From NCBI GenBank assembly GCA_031279515.1, contig JAITII010000008.1, forward strand, positions 1 to 60,001: a stretch of 60,001 bases of DNA, in the 5' to 3' direction. A program made the translations under genes and the position numbers. Numbering within the stretch: the first letter of the stretch is position 1; each line of letters begins with the position of its first letter. Source of the stretch: Deltaproteobacteria bacterium (lineage in GTDB: Bacteria > Desulfobacterota > Desulfarculia > Adiutricales > Adiutricaceae). This document shows positions 27,128 to 36,971 of the stretch, piece by piece. The notes beneath the pieces are model-generated. The model worked only from the letters and a program-made list of their open reading frames with translations. It was not told the origin of the DNA and searched no databases.

Positions 27128-30100
27128 TTAGCCTTTTCCTTCCTTTCTCCTTTTGGCTCTCCAGCGGTAACCAATAAAGAAGATGGCAAGTACCACTAAG
27201 ACGAAGATAGAAAGGGTCCATTCCACACCCGATGAGCTAAGCTGGGTCTCATCTTGGGCATTATCTATCTTTTCCATCTTAAGGCCCCGCACGGAATCGT
27301 TTTGAGAGCTGTCATCCGTGGGACCACTTTCTGCCCTGGGGGGATTGGAGTCCGTAGACTGGCGCCTGTCACCTAAGTCTTTAAGAAGATTTTCCCTTTC
27401 TGCGACTTGTTCTTCTAAGGACTTCTTGCCCATCTCTTCCACTGCCAGCTTAAATTGGGCCACCAGCTCCGGGCTCATAACTCCGGGGATGGAGATAATA
27501 TTTACCACCATCTGGTTAAATTGGGGGTTATTACAGGTGTGGTCGCAGCAGGCAATACCCCGGTTAATGACGCTCATGGCATATTCTACGCCTAGTTTTT
27601 GCTGTACCTCTTCAGAGGGCGCCCAGTAGCCCTTGCGGACGCTTTCCAATAATCTTCCAGTCATGGACTGGTAAGCCCAGGCATTGTTTTCATCCATGAA
27701 TTCAGGTAGATCCTGGTCGTACTTGTCCTCTACGTAAACCTCATAGACCTCGTCCCAGGCTCTGGGGTTTATTGCTTCTGGAGTAGTAACCTGCCAGCCC
27801 CAGAGATATTCGGCGAACTTACTCATCTCCTGGGCCCCGGCGTAGCCTTCATTCATCATGCCCTCTATCCAGGTGGGGTTCAGGTAGCGGGCCCTGGTTT
27901 CTTGGCCTATGAAGCGGTCCAATCTTTCCATCTGGACCTCTCCATTGGTCCTTTGATCGGCTATGAAGGTATCCGGAGACTCGCCGGATAAAGATGTGAT
28001 GGCCATGGAAAGGCCGCCTAGGAACATGAACATGTCGTCATTATCCAAGACTCCGTAGAGGTGTGAGGATACTGAATGCCAGGCCACTTTAGAGCCCGCG
28101 AGATTCAGTTCCAGGGAATCTTTGGCAGGCTCTCCCCAGAGATCGGCTCCGTAGGCATAGCCCGTATGTTCGCGGAAGACCTCGCTCACAGCCTCAGAAT
28201 CTTCCCAGAGTCCGGAAGCTGAGGCCAGTTCCGAGACTCTGTTGCCATAGGCACCGGGGACCTCGGAAAAGATGCGGGCCCTGGAAAAGCGGCTCGCTTC
28301 CTCTTCCGAATAGCCTTTGGAAAGTAAGGCCTGGCGATTGGATTCGTCGCCCTGGGCGATGAAGTTTTCAATGTCGTCCTGGACTGCGGCTTGGCGGATG
28401 GCGGCATCTAAAAAGAGTATCTTGTCTGGAAAGAGATCCCTATATAAGCCCGAGGCATCTATGGTGACATCTATCCTGGGCCTGGCTAGGCGGGAAGCGG
28501 GGATGGGTCTGGTACCAATTACTACCCCTGAGGGGTTCCATAAAGGCTCAACACCTATGAGGGCTAAGATGGTGGACTCGTTTAATCCCTCGTTGCGCAG
28601 GGCCTCCACTGCCCAGAGGACCACAGCCACCTTATTGGGGTATTTCCCTTCGTGCTCATTTTGATAGTTTAAGATTATCTCGGAAGCTGCCTCCTGGCCC
28701 AGTTTCCAGGCCTGGGGCGTAGGAAGGCGCCCTGGGGACATACCGTAAAAATTGCGGCCAGTGGGAAGGCTTAAGGGATTGCGTACTGGATCGTTTCCTT
28801 CGGCTGCTTCAATATAGCCGCCCTCCAAGGCCTTTAAAAGGGAGCTATTTTCATTGGGTCCGGACTTTAAGAGCCTTTCTTCCAAGTCACTTCTGTCCAG
28901 CTCCGGGTTTTCCTTCATGATGGCCTCTATTAATGAGGCCCTGGATTCCTCGCTGGGTACGGTGCCAAAGGTGTGGAGCCCAAAGGGCACCTCAGCTGTT
29001 GCTAAGTATTCCAGATAGACACTGAGGGCGCTTACATTTTCCGGGGTGGAAAAGTTATCCACCCCTACGTCTGTCTGCAATCCAAGTTTTTCAGCTATTG
29101 TGGAAAGTTCAGTTAAGTAGCCCTGGGCAGTGGGAGAATCCACCCTCAGGGCATTTTCATAGGACTCAATAAGCTCTGTGAGCCTATCGTATTCCTGGTA
29201 AGAGCCTGCCACCACCAAGGGGGGAGTTAGGTGGTCTATTATTACTGCCCTCCCGCGCCTTTTGGCCTGGATACCCTCTCCAACGTCATCGACTATATAG
29301 GGATAGATATCAGGAATATCGTCTAGGAGTACTTCCGGAGGATCCGAGAGCATGAGACCCGATTGTTTGCCAGGCAGCCACTCCAGGGTACCGTGGGTAC
29401 CTAAATGGATCATGGCATCCGCCCCAAAGACATGCTTGAGGTACAGGTACACTGCGATGTACTGGTGGTGGGGATAGAGCAAGGGATCGTGGTAAAGCTT
29501 CATAGGATCGTCTATACCGCCCCTTGCCCCCTGGGGCAACATGACGAGGTTACCCTTTTGGATAATGGGTAGGACTATCATATTGTCACGCGCCATTATC
29601 TTGGCCTCAGAGGGAGTCCCCCACTGCTCTAGGACCTTTGCTTTAAAGTCTTCCGGCAGGGCGTTAAAATACTTTTCGTACTCGTTTACAGGCCATAGGA
29701 CTACGTCACCAGAATTTATGAGCTCATCTAATTCACCTGGTGCCCAGGAGCCTATGTTGCGCCCGCCACGCAGTACCAGTCCTTTAATTTCTTCTTCAGT
29801 TAAGGGCTTATCTGAGGGGATGGTGTAGCCTGCATTTTTAAGCAAATCTAGGATTGCGGCAATACTGCGAAAGACATTCAAATAACTGGCGCCAATATTT
29901 TGTTTTCCCCTGGAATTATTGTAATAGATTATGGCCACCTTCTTTTCAGCCGGGGGGATCTTTGTAAGGCGCAAGGTGGCGTGGACCCTTTTGGCCAAAT
30001 GTTGGGCCATGCCATCTATGAGTTCGTAGCGGTATACCCTTTCGCCTGTTGGGAGCCTTTCTTCCACCTTGCCCACAATGACCGAGGGCTCTATAACCCC

Positions 30101-31057
30101 GGAGGTCTCGGGGTTATCCAAGTTCCAGATGACGTCCAAGGCGGCTATGCCCTGGGGATTTTCCCGCCATTCTACCGTAGTTTGGGTGTAGAGCTTTATG
30201 GCATTAAAGATAGGTACGTCCAGGTCCTCTATGGCGGCTTTTACCTTTTCATTAAAGGAGAGGTAGAATTTTAAGGTGAAGCTAATAATGGCATCCACCC
30301 GGCTCTTGCGATCTTTATCCAAAAGGAGTTGTTCCATCACCGGGAGATCGCTTCCAAAGACCGGCAGAACATTGAAGCCCTCCTCTTCTAAGATCACGAT
30401 GAGCTCATCTAAAGGCTCCCTCTGTCCCTCCATGAGGTAGGTCTCGAAAAACATGAGGCCCACCCAAGGGTTATCGGCATTATAGGTATCCCTTTGGGCG
30501 TTCCAGGCGATATAGCTATCGCTATCTAAAAAAAGATCCGGTGCCTTGGGGTGATAGAGGCCCAGCTTTACTAATTTTTCCACAGGGGCGTAAGTAAGGT
30601 TAGAGTCAATTTTAAGGTTAATGGCCCTGCGCACCATATTGGCAATGTTATTTAAATTGAGGTTGTCAAAGTACTGGGAGACTTCCTCATCAAAGAGAAA
30701 TCCTTCTTCTATGAGCCTGGCATCGTCTTTGGAGCCTCTTAAGGCATAAACAGTACGGCCTTTAATAAGATCATTGTCCCTCACGTAAGCTGAGAGATCG
30801 TCTTCCATGATGTCCACTATGAGGATACCGCTCTCTTTGACAAATTGGCTGTCCGCCTCATTTTCTAGAAGATCTACGAGGCAAAAGACCCGGACAGACA
30901 CCCCAGGGTGAAAATCTACTCCGTCTACAGCCCTATGGGCTAAGTAGCTATCGGAATCAGTGATGATTAAAGAGATATTTTCTGCCTTTAATGGGCTTGC
31001 ATACAAAACTATGCCTAAGAGCAAAAATAGGAGTGGGAAATATTGTTTGGAGCTCAT
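27128..31057 (-). CDS. Membrane-anchored CobN-like metal chelatase (HmuS type)
   Basis: A 1309-residue CobN/BchH-family chelatase. It has an N-terminal signal peptide (hydrophobic FPLLFLLLGIVLYA, likely cut after PLKA), the large chelatase body with the CobN signature HLGTHGTLEWLPGK near residue 550, and a C-terminal membrane helix (about 1277-1298) followed by a basic tail, so it should sit on the outer face of the inner membrane. Cytosolic CobN inserts cobalt into the corrin ring together with CobST; the exported, anchored form with DUF2162, ExbB-like and DUF2149 partners matches HmuSTUV loci of Bacteroidetes, where HmuS removes iron from haem. The next-door cbi genes make a cobalt/corrinoid role possible instead. 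Genes 27128-33084 are all minus and form one operon. Confidence 0.85.
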   Translation of the reverse strand: MSSKQYFPLLFLLLGIVLYASPLKAENISLIITDSDSYLAHRAVDGVDFHPGVSVRVFCLVDLLENEADSQFVKESGILIVDIMEDDLSAYVRDNDLIKGRTVYALRGSKDDARLIEEGFLFDEEVSQYFDNLNLNNIANMVRRAINLKIDSNLTYAPVEKLVKLGLYHPKAPDLFLDSDSYIAWNAQRDTYNADNPWVGLMFFETYLMEGQREPLDELIVILEEEGFNVLPVFGSDLPVMEQLLLDKDRKSRVDAIISFTLKFYLSFNEKVKAAIEDLDVPIFNAIKLYTQTTVEWRENPQGIAALDVIWNLDNPETSGVIEPSVIVGKVEERLPTGERVYRYELIDGMAQHLAKRVHATLRLTKIPPAEKKVAIIYYNNSRGKQNIGASYLNVFRSIAAILDLLKNAGYTIPSDKPLTEEEIKGLVLRGGRNIGSWAPGELDELINSGDVVLWPVNEYEKYFNALPEDFKAKVLEQWGTPSEAKIMARDNMIVLPIIQKGNLVMLPQGARGGIDDPMKLYHDPLLYPHHQYIAVYLYLKHVFGADAMIHLGTHGTLEWLPGKQSGLMLSDPPEVLLDDIPDIYPYIVDDVGEGIQAKRRGRAVIIDHLTPPLVVAGSYQEYDRLTELIESYENALRVDSPTAQGYLTELSTIAEKLGLQTDVGVDNFSTPENVSALSVYLEYLATAEVPFGLHTFGTVPSEESRASLIEAIMKENPELDRSDLEERLLKSGPNENSSLLKALEGGYIEAAEGNDPVRNPLSLPTGRNFYGMSPGRLPTPQAWKLGQEAASEIILNYQNEHEGKYPNKVAVVLWAVEALRNEGLNESTILALIGVEPLWNPSGVVIGTRPIPASRLARPRIDVTIDASGLYRDLFPDKILFLDAAIRQAAVQDDIENFIAQGDESNRQALLSKGYSEEEASRFSRARIFSEVPGAYGNRVSELASASGLWEDSEAVSEVFREHTGYAYGADLWGEPAKDSLELNLAGSKVAWHSVSSHLYGVLDNDDMFMFLGGLSMAITSLSGESPDTFIADQRTNGEVQMERLDRFIGQETRARYLNPTWIEGMMNEGYAGAQEMSKFAEYLWGWQVTTPEAINPRAWDEVYEVYVEDKYDQDLPEFMDENNAWAYQSMTGRLLESVRKGYWAPSEEVQQKLGVEYAMSVINRGIACCDHTCNNPQFNQMVVNIISIPGVMSPELVAQFKLAVEEMGKKSLEEQVAERENLLKDLGDRRQSTDSNPPRAESGPTDDSSQNDSVRGLKMEKIDNAQDETQLSSSGVEWTLSIFVLVVLAIFFIGYRWRAKRRKEGKG

Positions 31058-31181
31058 GAAATTTCCTTGTGGGAAAAAATTAATTAGCCGGCTAGCTAAA
31101 TCATATTTAATATAGCTTTAGCCGCGTTACAGTTTAAAGCATGCCTTGCGGTTCCAATTTAAGTAAGGCACCAATATGGTC

Positions 31182-31523
31182 TTATTCACCCTCGTCTGGA
31201 AGGTATACCATGGTGCCATCTTCCAATTGGTAAGCTACGCCCAGGCGGGTGCCCTTGCCCTCAGCTTCTGAGCGGGTTATCTTTACGGCCTCTATTTTTT
31301 CCGCCTTTTTGGTAATGAGAGTCATCTCTCCATCGGCGCTCTTTTTTATTACAGAGACTTCGCTGGATTTATCCAAGAGATCCTGAAGACCAATGGCTGA
31401 AAGAAAACTAATAAGGACGGCTACAATGAAGACCAAAAATATGTCTATGAGATTTATGACAGCCAGCATTGGGTCGTCGGCTTCGGGTACTGAATTATCG
31501 GATCCCAAGAGTCTTCTTTTCAT
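31182..31523 (-). CDS. DUF2149 (ExbD-like) membrane protein, HmuV type
   Basis: A 113-residue protein with one N-terminal membrane helix (LIDIFLVFIVAVLISFLSAIG, given in two parts: LIDIFLVFIVAV and LISFLSAIG) and an extracytoplasmic domain ending in LEDGTMVYLPDEGE. It fits DUF2149, which plays the ExbD-like role next to an ExbB-like partner. It lies 9 bases after the ExbB-like gene and before the CobN-like gene, in HmuU-HmuV-HmuS order. Probably couples the proton gradient to the chelatase or its transport function. Confidence 0.75.
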   Translation of the reverse strand: MKRRLLGSDNSVPEADDPMLAVINLIDIFLVFIVAVLISFLSAIGLQDLLDKSSEVSVIKKSADGEMTLITKKAEKIEAVKITRSEAEGKGTRLGVAYQLEDGTMVYLPDEGE

Positions 31524-31532
31524 GTTTGCTCC

Positions 31533-32159
31533 TTAGGGTTGCGGGCCCAGCTTGGTTTCCGCGCGGCTGGTCATGACAAGCTCTAAGACCTCAAGGTCGC
31601 TTTCCAGCCAGCGGCTCCTGACGGAATAGAGCACAAAGGCCGTGACGCCAACGGCAAGTCCCACAATGGTGGCCGTAAAGGCCACCACCAGGTCCGCTGA
31701 GAGTCTCGTCATATCGCCCTGGGACAGGGCGGCAAGTCCCGTACTCATGGGGATAAGGGTGGCAATAAGTCCAGTGGAAGGTCCCATGCGCACGAGGACC
31801 CTTAAAAAATCCAACTTCTTTTTATACATGCGGCTAGTAGAGCGCCACAGGTATTCCACCTCGGCCCACAGGGCCCCTGACGAGGTATCCTTATCAGTAT
31901 CCTTGCGTTCCAAGATCTCCTGGAGCTTATCCAAGGCTTGACCCATGAAATGGTTTAAGCGTCTCCGGCCTTTTAAGATAGCTGGCCAATCAGCGGAGGG
32001 TGGGGTTTTGAGTCTCGCCCTTTCCGCCCATTCCGCCAGAAAACTACCAAAGGCAACAATGAGTCCCATGAAAGCTACTAAAAGCACTATCATGGCAGGA
32101 TAGAGGAGCGAGGAGGAGATAAGATACAAAATCGACTGGATGAAGGCACCGATGTTCAT
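31533..32159 (-). CDS. MotA/TolQ/ExbB-family proton channel, HmuU type
   Basis: A 208-residue inner-membrane protein with three hydrophobic segments. The two C-terminal helices (around GPSTGLIATLIPMSTGLAAL and VVAFTATIVGLAVGVTAFVL) carry the Gly/Thr-rich pattern of the MotA/TolQ/ExbB family, which forms proton channels that energise partners. It is flanked by a DUF2162 gene and a DUF2149 gene, as in HmuSTUV loci. It is distinct from the TolQ at 54585, so the window encodes two different proton-channel sets. Confidence 0.85.
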   Translation of the reverse strand: MNIGAFIQSILYLISSSLLYPAMIVLLVAFMGLIVAFGSFLAEWAERARLKTPPSADWPAILKGRRRLNHFMGQALDKLQEILERKDTDKDTSSGALWAEVEYLWRSTSRMYKKKLDFLRVLVRMGPSTGLIATLIPMSTGLAALSQGDMTRLSADLVVAFTATIVGLAVGVTAFVLYSVRSRWLESDLEVLELVMTSRAETKLGPQP

Positions 32160-32268
32160 AGACGTACAATGACTCCGAACCTGGCAAAGGCTAGAAATAT
32201 AAAGTTATAATGTGGGCGTAACCTTAATGAACCGGGGAGTTAAGGTCTTATCATCATGAAACTATTAG

Positions 32269-33084
32269 CTACTTGATTTTTCCGTTTTTCACTTCGGCCC
32301 TGCCTTTGATAAAACCCACAATGAGAAGAAATGCCATAATAGCTATGGCACAGTAGGCTTCCGTACCAAACTTAATATCACTTTCCTGGGAATAACTTGC
32401 TATGCGGTAGATCCTGGAGACAGAGGAGAATTGGGGCATAACTAAGGCGGAGATGATGAAGTAAGCAGCTATGAGGATCATGACAAAGCCCAAGGTATGC
32501 TCCAAAGGTTCCCCTCCGGAGTTTTTACCCCAGATCATTAATATTCCTGCCGTGCCAGCCACTACCAGAAAGGCTAGGTACAATAGCAAAGTGGCCATAG
32601 CGGCATCTTTGGGGAAGTACATGACGAGGCCTGCCAAGGACATGAGTATGACCGATAGGCATACAGGGCAGGGGATAACTAATGGTATCCAGGCGTAAGA
32701 GCCTTTAGAGTCTTTGGCCTTTAGGTCATCTTGGGGGCCCTCGCAAGCTGCGCAAGAGGCCATGGTATAGGAGGGGGACCTTAAGAGAATGAGCCCCCAG
32801 AGTATCAATAGAAGGGCCACCAGCCAATGGAGGGTGATACCTCTCTGCCAGAGGGGGGCCAAAAATTCGTAATGCGCCAGGATGTTAATGCGCGATACCA
32901 GAGCCAATACCGCAGCAAAGAGGACCAGGTACATGAGCACCACACCCAAGGTAGCGGCGCGGCGCTTTTCCTTGGGGCATTTGAGATACAAATAGCTCCA
33001 ACCCAGACCGGTCTTAACACTAAACGCCAGCATGGAGACCAGAAGCCCCAGCCAAAGTGTTTTTAATTCCACACTAACCTCCAA
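32269..33084 (-). CDS. DUF2162 multi-pass membrane protein, HmuT type
   Basis: A 271-residue protein with about six to seven hydrophobic segments and a Cys-containing loop ASCAACEGPQ plus a Cys-Pro motif IPCPVCLSV in a membrane segment. It matches the predicted transporter family DUF2162 found in CobN-like/ExbB-like clusters. Likely substrate is a metal ion, haem or tetrapyrrole, by context only. It is the first gene of the minus operon; its promoter would lie in the 33085-33539 gap. Confidence 0.75.
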   Translation of the reverse strand: MEVSVELKTLWLGLLVSMLAFSVKTGLGWSYLYLKCPKEKRRAATLGVVLMYLVLFAAVLALVSRINILAHYEFLAPLWQRGITLHWLVALLLILWGLILLRSPSYTMASCAACEGPQDDLKAKDSKGSYAWIPLVIPCPVCLSVILMSLAGLVMYFPKDAAMATLLLYLAFLVVAGTAGILMIWGKNSGGEPLEHTLGFVMILIAAYFIISALVMPQFSSVSRIYRIASYSQESDIKFGTEAYCAIAIMAFLLIVGFIKGRAEVKNGKIK

Positions 33085-33539
33085 AAGCCTCTTGTTTTTT
33101 TCTCGATCGGCTCATCGATAAAAAACAAATAACTACGCTAAAAAATACACAATGGTATAGAATGTGGCTTGATTATAAGATATTGCATACACTTCTTCAA
33201 AACAACATAACTCAGGGAAAAATTCACTTATTGCCCCTAAATTAAGCGAATCTGAATATTTGTGCAAATATGACTATTTTTATTGGAGGAGTGATTTGAA
33301 GCGAAGATAAATGACCTAAAATTTACATTTTAGGAAATGAGTCAAGCTTCATTTTTTGAATATTAATTTAGCATGTCCCTCATGTCAAGGAAATTCGTAT
33401 ATAAGAGCCGCTTTTAAAAATATGTACCGCAAGAGGGGTAAAATTACCCTTGTGGACATTATCCTAAAGCTTTGCTACTTTAAATAAAGCTAGTATGTTG
33501 CCAAGAGGCTAAAAAGCTAAGACTGAAGAAGGTAAGGGA
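33085..33539. other. Divergent control region between the chelatase operon and cbiD
   Basis: AT-rich gap with no gene. It must hold promoters for two divergent operons. Two symmetric elements are visible: the palindrome 33256-33271 (separate entry) and a hairpin CCTAAAA-TTTACA-TTTTAGG at 33315-33334. I looked for a cobalamin riboswitch (B12-box-like conserved core) and did not find one. Confidence 0.5.
33256..33271. promoter_or_regulatory. 16-bp palindrome, operator candidate
   Basis: ATATTTG-TG-CAAATAT, a perfect inverted repeat in the middle of the divergent gap between hmuT-like and cbiD. Its size and symmetry fit a dimeric repressor or activator of metal or haem metabolism; the owner is unknown. 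Confidence 0.45.
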
Positions 33540-34616
33540 TTGGAAAAGAAAGATAGAAAAAATTTACGTTTGGGCTTTTCCACAGGTACTGCCGCCACAG
33601 CTGCGGCCCTGGGCGCCATTAAGTTTTTGCGCGAAGGAATCGTCCCGGACGAAGTGGAAGTTGCCTTACCTAAGGGGGGGACCCGTAAGGTAAAGCTACT
33701 GGAGGCCTTCCGCAATGGAAACCAGGCCACAGGGGTAGTTATCAAGGACGCCGGGGACGACCCCGACGTCACTAATCTAGCCCGGGTAGGGGCTATAGTA
33801 ACCGAGCTTACTAGCCCGGGGCTCACTATCCAGGGAGGACCCGGGGTAGGGCGTCTCACTAAGCCAGGTTTGGTCCTGCCCCCGGGAGAATGGGCCATAA
33901 ACCCCGTGCCTCGTTCCATGCTGCGCAATAACCTTCTGCCCTATCTTCCCCAGGCTGGGCCGGGGCTTTTGGTGGAAGTCTTCATAGAAGATGGGGAGAA
34001 CTTGGCCAAAAAAACCCTAAATCCCCGCTTAGGTATAGTGGGAGGGCTATCGGTACTGGGTACCACGGGACTGGTAAGGCCCTTTAGCAATTCTGCCTAC
34101 ATAGCCACAATAGATAGCGCCATGAACATTGCCAAGGCCATGGATCTAACTGAGATTGTCCTGACTACAGGTGGTAGAAGCGAGGGTTTTGCCCGTCACG
34201 AGCGGCCAGATCTGCCCCAGGAGGCCTTTGTGCAGATAGCCGATTTCTTTGGTGGGGGCTTAAGGCTAGGCGTTAAACATGGCTTTTCCACCATAGGGCT
34301 GGCAATATTCTTTGGGAAGGCCGTAAAGCAGGCCTCAGGGGAAAGCTATACCCATGCCCATAAGACGGACATGGATCTATCCCCCTTAGCTCTCTGGATG
34401 CCGGAACTCCCACAGGATGTAAAGGCCAGAGTAACTATAGCCCCCACGGCTTTGGCTGCCCTTGAGATCTTAAGGGAAAGGGGCTGCCTGGCAGCTGTTA
34501 AGCATGTAGCTACTAGGGTCATAGTCTCGGCAAGGCATTTTACAGGACCAGGCCCAGCACTTTGGGTGCGTCTTTTTGATTTTGACGGCACTGTTTTGGC
34601 AATAGAGAAGGGCTAG
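33540..34616 (+). CDS. cbiD: Cobalt-precorrin-5B C1-methyltransferase CbiD
   Basis: Methylates C1 of the corrin ring in the anaerobic cobalamin pathway. The 358-residue protein has the family start RLGFSTGTAATAAALGAIKF and the Gly-rich block GGPGVGRLTKPGL, then VLTTGGRSEGFAR and HGFSTIGLAIFFGKAVKQA. The start appears to be TTG 33540 after a GAAGGTAAGGGA ribosome-binding site, since no ATG fits. It opens a plus-strand corrin cluster (cbiD-ET-F-G-H). Confidence 0.93.
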   Translation: MEKKDRKNLRLGFSTGTAATAAALGAIKFLREGIVPDEVEVALPKGGTRKVKLLEAFRNGNQATGVVIKDAGDDPDVTNLARVGAIVTELTSPGLTIQGGPGVGRLTKPGLVLPPGEWAINPVPRSMLRNNLLPYLPQAGPGLLVEVFIEDGENLAKKTLNPRLGIVGGLSVLGTTGLVRPFSNSAYIATIDSAMNIAKAMDLTEIVLTTGGRSEGFARHERPDLPQEAFVQIADFFGGGLRLGVKHGFSTIGLAIFFGKAVKQASGESYTHAHKTDMDLSPLALWMPELPQDVKARVTIAPTALAALEILRERGCLAAVKHVATRVIVSARHFTGPGPALWVRLFDFDGTVLAIEKG

Positions 34617-34888
34617 AAGTAAAAAAAAGCTATTTTGGGGATTATTTAGCCAAAGAAATAAATTGACAAGATTTCTGACAAAACATTTTTTGACAGCAAG
34701 GGTTTTTTTAAAAGGACTTATTTTTTTATTTACTTATCATTCATGTTTACTGGCTTTATGGGTATAAAAGATTACGCACTATTTTATCATAGCCACTTTT
34801 TTTTAGGTTAAATACAAGTTTTATGTTTTTGGCATAAATAAAATAATATTTTTACTCTTTTATCTCTTAGCATACAATAGGAGCCACC

Positions 34889-36136
34889 TTGAATACTGAC
34901 AACAAGGCGCTAGCCAATGAAAAAAATCTTACCCTTTTAGGATTGGATGATATAGAAGATACCACCTTAAAGGTGAAAAGGCTTTTTCAAAGAGCCGATG
35001 TGGTAGCCGGTCCCCAGCGCTGGCTAAAGGATCTAAAGGACTTTCAAGGTGAGACTCTTCCCCTTACCGGCAAATTGGATCTGTGGCTAGCGGACATAAA
35101 TAGCCTTTCCAGAAGCAAAAAGGTACTGGTCCTGGCCTCCGGGGATCCTAATTTTTATGGACTTGCGAGAAAACTTTTAACTTTTGTCCCTGGCGACAGG
35201 GTCACTATCATACCATCGACTACAACTGTGCAGAAGGCCTTTGCCCGCATCAATACCACCTGGGCGGGCGCGCTGGTGGAAAGCCTGCACGGAAGGGACG
35301 CCTTTAGGAACCTCTACAATGCCCTTTACCGCGCCGGTGGGCATATGCTGCCAGGTTTTCTGGCCCTCTACACGGACCCCCAAAATACCCCAGGACTTAT
35401 TGCTAAAAAGCTTTTAGAAAGGGACCAGGATGCTTGGGAGATGATAGTCTTTGAAGACCTGGACCAGGAAACTGAAAAGATTACTACCCTTAGCTTAAAT
35501 GAGGCAGCAACAAGAAATTTTTCACCTTTGAATCTCACGGTCTTAAAAAGGACGCGGGAAATAGCCCCGGTCTTAATAGGCGCACCCGAGCAGGCCTATG
35601 AACACGAGGCCGGGATGATTACTAAAAGCGAGGTGCGGGCAGTAGCTCTTTCTCTTTTAGAACTAAAAGGTACTGAGACCCTTTGGGATATAGGGAGCGG
35701 TTCGGGATCCGTTTCCATTGAAGCGGCTGCACTTTTAAGCTACGGCCAGATTGTTGCGGTGGAGAAAAATCCAGAAAGGCTCCTCCAGGCTAGGGCCAAT
35801 AGGAAAAAGTATGCTTGTGCCCAGGTGGATTTCAGAGAGGGCGAGGTCTTAGACCTAATAGATAGCCTGCCTAAGCCGGATAGGATTTTCGTAGGAGGAG
35901 GCGGCAGTGACCTTTCTCTTATCCTGGAAGAGGGCAAAAGGCGTCTGGTAACAGGTGGGATAATAGTGGCCTCTGTCATAAGCTTAGCCTCCCTTACCGA
36001 GGCGGCAAAGGCTTTAACCGGTCCCAATGGTCCCCCTTCTGTGGTCCAGCTTTCAGCAGCCCGCAGCCAAGCTTTGGCCGGGTCCTTTTACTTTAAACCC
36101 CAAAATCAAATCTACCTGGTGAAGGGGAGCTTTTGA
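34889..36136 (+). CDS. cbiET: Fused cobalt-precorrin-7 methyltransferase/decarboxylase CbiE-CbiT
   Basis: A 415-residue fusion. The N-terminal half (about 1-200) is the CbiE C5-methyltransferase of the tetrapyrrole methylase fold (LLGLDDIEDTTLKVKRLF, VLASGDPNFYGLAR); the C-terminal half (from about 245) is the CbiT C15-methyltransferase/C12-decarboxylase with the SAM motif LWDIGSGSGSVSIEAA. Fused CbiET (CobL-like) is common outside enterobacteria. Start is TTG 34889 after AGGAG. cbiF follows, with its conserved ATG 51 bases after this stop, though an overlapping TTG at 36133 is possible. Confidence 0.93.
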   Translation: MNTDNKALANEKNLTLLGLDDIEDTTLKVKRLFQRADVVAGPQRWLKDLKDFQGETLPLTGKLDLWLADINSLSRSKKVLVLASGDPNFYGLARKLLTFVPGDRVTIIPSTTTVQKAFARINTTWAGALVESLHGRDAFRNLYNALYRAGGHMLPGFLALYTDPQNTPGLIAKKLLERDQDAWEMIVFEDLDQETEKITTLSLNEAATRNFSPLNLTVLKRTREIAPVLIGAPEQAYEHEAGMITKSEVRAVALSLLELKGTETLWDIGSGSGSVSIEAAALLSYGQIVAVEKNPERLLQARANRKKYACAQVDFREGEVLDLIDSLPKPDRIFVGGGGSDLSLILEEGKRRLVTGGIIVASVISLASLTEAAKALTGPNGPPSVVQLSAARSQALAGSFYFKPQNQIYLVKGSF

Positions 36137-36186
36137 AATCCAATTTTTTTAACAATTCTATTTACTGTTACAGAGAAAGAGAGCCA

Positions 36187-36969
36187 ATGACAGAAAATTT
36201 ATACCCCATAATTTTTGTTGGAGCAGGTCCCGGAGACCCGGACCTTATTACAGTAGCAGGCCGCAAGGCCATTGAGGCGGCAGACCTTATAGTCACTGCT
36301 GGGTCATTGGTAAATCCAGAGATCATGGCCTTTCGCAAAAAGGACTGCGAGGTAGTGGACTCGGCTCCTTTAAACTTAGAGGAGATAGTGGGGCACCTTT
36401 ATAGAGGCTATCAAAAAGGCATGAAGGTAGTGCGTCTCCACACGGGGGATCCCAGCTTATACGGAGCAGTCTATGAGCAGTTTGCCGTCTTGAAGGAAAA
36501 GGGCGTCCCCTATCGTATCATTCCCGGGGTGACGGCAGCCATGGCCGGAGCTGCTATCTTAGGATTGGAGTTCACCTTACCCGAGATAACCCAAAGCCTC
36601 ATCTTAACCCGTATCCAGGGGCGCACCCCCATGCCCCATGGGGAAGACCTGGCTTCCTTGGTAAGCCACAGGGCTTCCTTGGTCCTGTATCTTTCAGCTG
36701 CGGAAGGTGAGGAGGTTACGAAGATCCTCTCTGAGGCCTACGGCCCCGATGCCCCTGTGGCACTTTTATACCGGGCCACCTGGCCAGATCAAAGGATAGT
36801 CTGGTCCACTGCGGGAGATATTTCCAAGAGCTTAGAGGCGGAAAAGTTGGACCGCCACACCTTAATCTTGGTGGGTCCAGCGGTGGCAGCTTTAAAACAC
36901 GGCGATAATGTCCCCAAGTCCCGCCTTTACGCAAAGGAGTTTAAGCACGGCTACCGAGAAGGGAAATAA
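36187..36969 (+). CDS. cbiF: Cobalt-precorrin-4 C11-methyltransferase CbiF
   Basis: SAM-dependent C11 methyltransferase of the anaerobic corrin pathway. The tetrapyrrole-methylase motifs are clear: IIFVGAGPGDPDLITVAG at the N-terminus, HTGDPSLYGA and IIPGVTAAMAGAAILG. The protein is 260 residues from ATG 36187, which is preceded by a GAGAAAGAGAGCCA purine stretch. The alternative TTG 36133 would overlap the cbiET stop and add 18 residues outside the family's start. cbiG follows after 2 bases. Confidence 0.93.
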   Translation: MTENLYPIIFVGAGPGDPDLITVAGRKAIEAADLIVTAGSLVNPEIMAFRKKDCEVVDSAPLNLEEIVGHLYRGYQKGMKVVRLHTGDPSLYGAVYEQFAVLKEKGVPYRIIPGVTAAMAGAAILGLEFTLPEITQSLILTRIQGRTPMPHGEDLASLVSHRASLVLYLSAAEGEEVTKILSEAYGPDAPVALLYRATWPDQRIVWSTAGDISKSLEAEKLDRHTLILVGPAVAALKHGDNVPKSRLYAKEFKHGYREGK

Positions 36970-36971
36970 AG

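Noticed and set aside
33085-34888. Cobalamin riboswitch before cbiD or cbiET
   Set aside because: No B12-box-like conserved core was found in either gap; only short palindromes are present.
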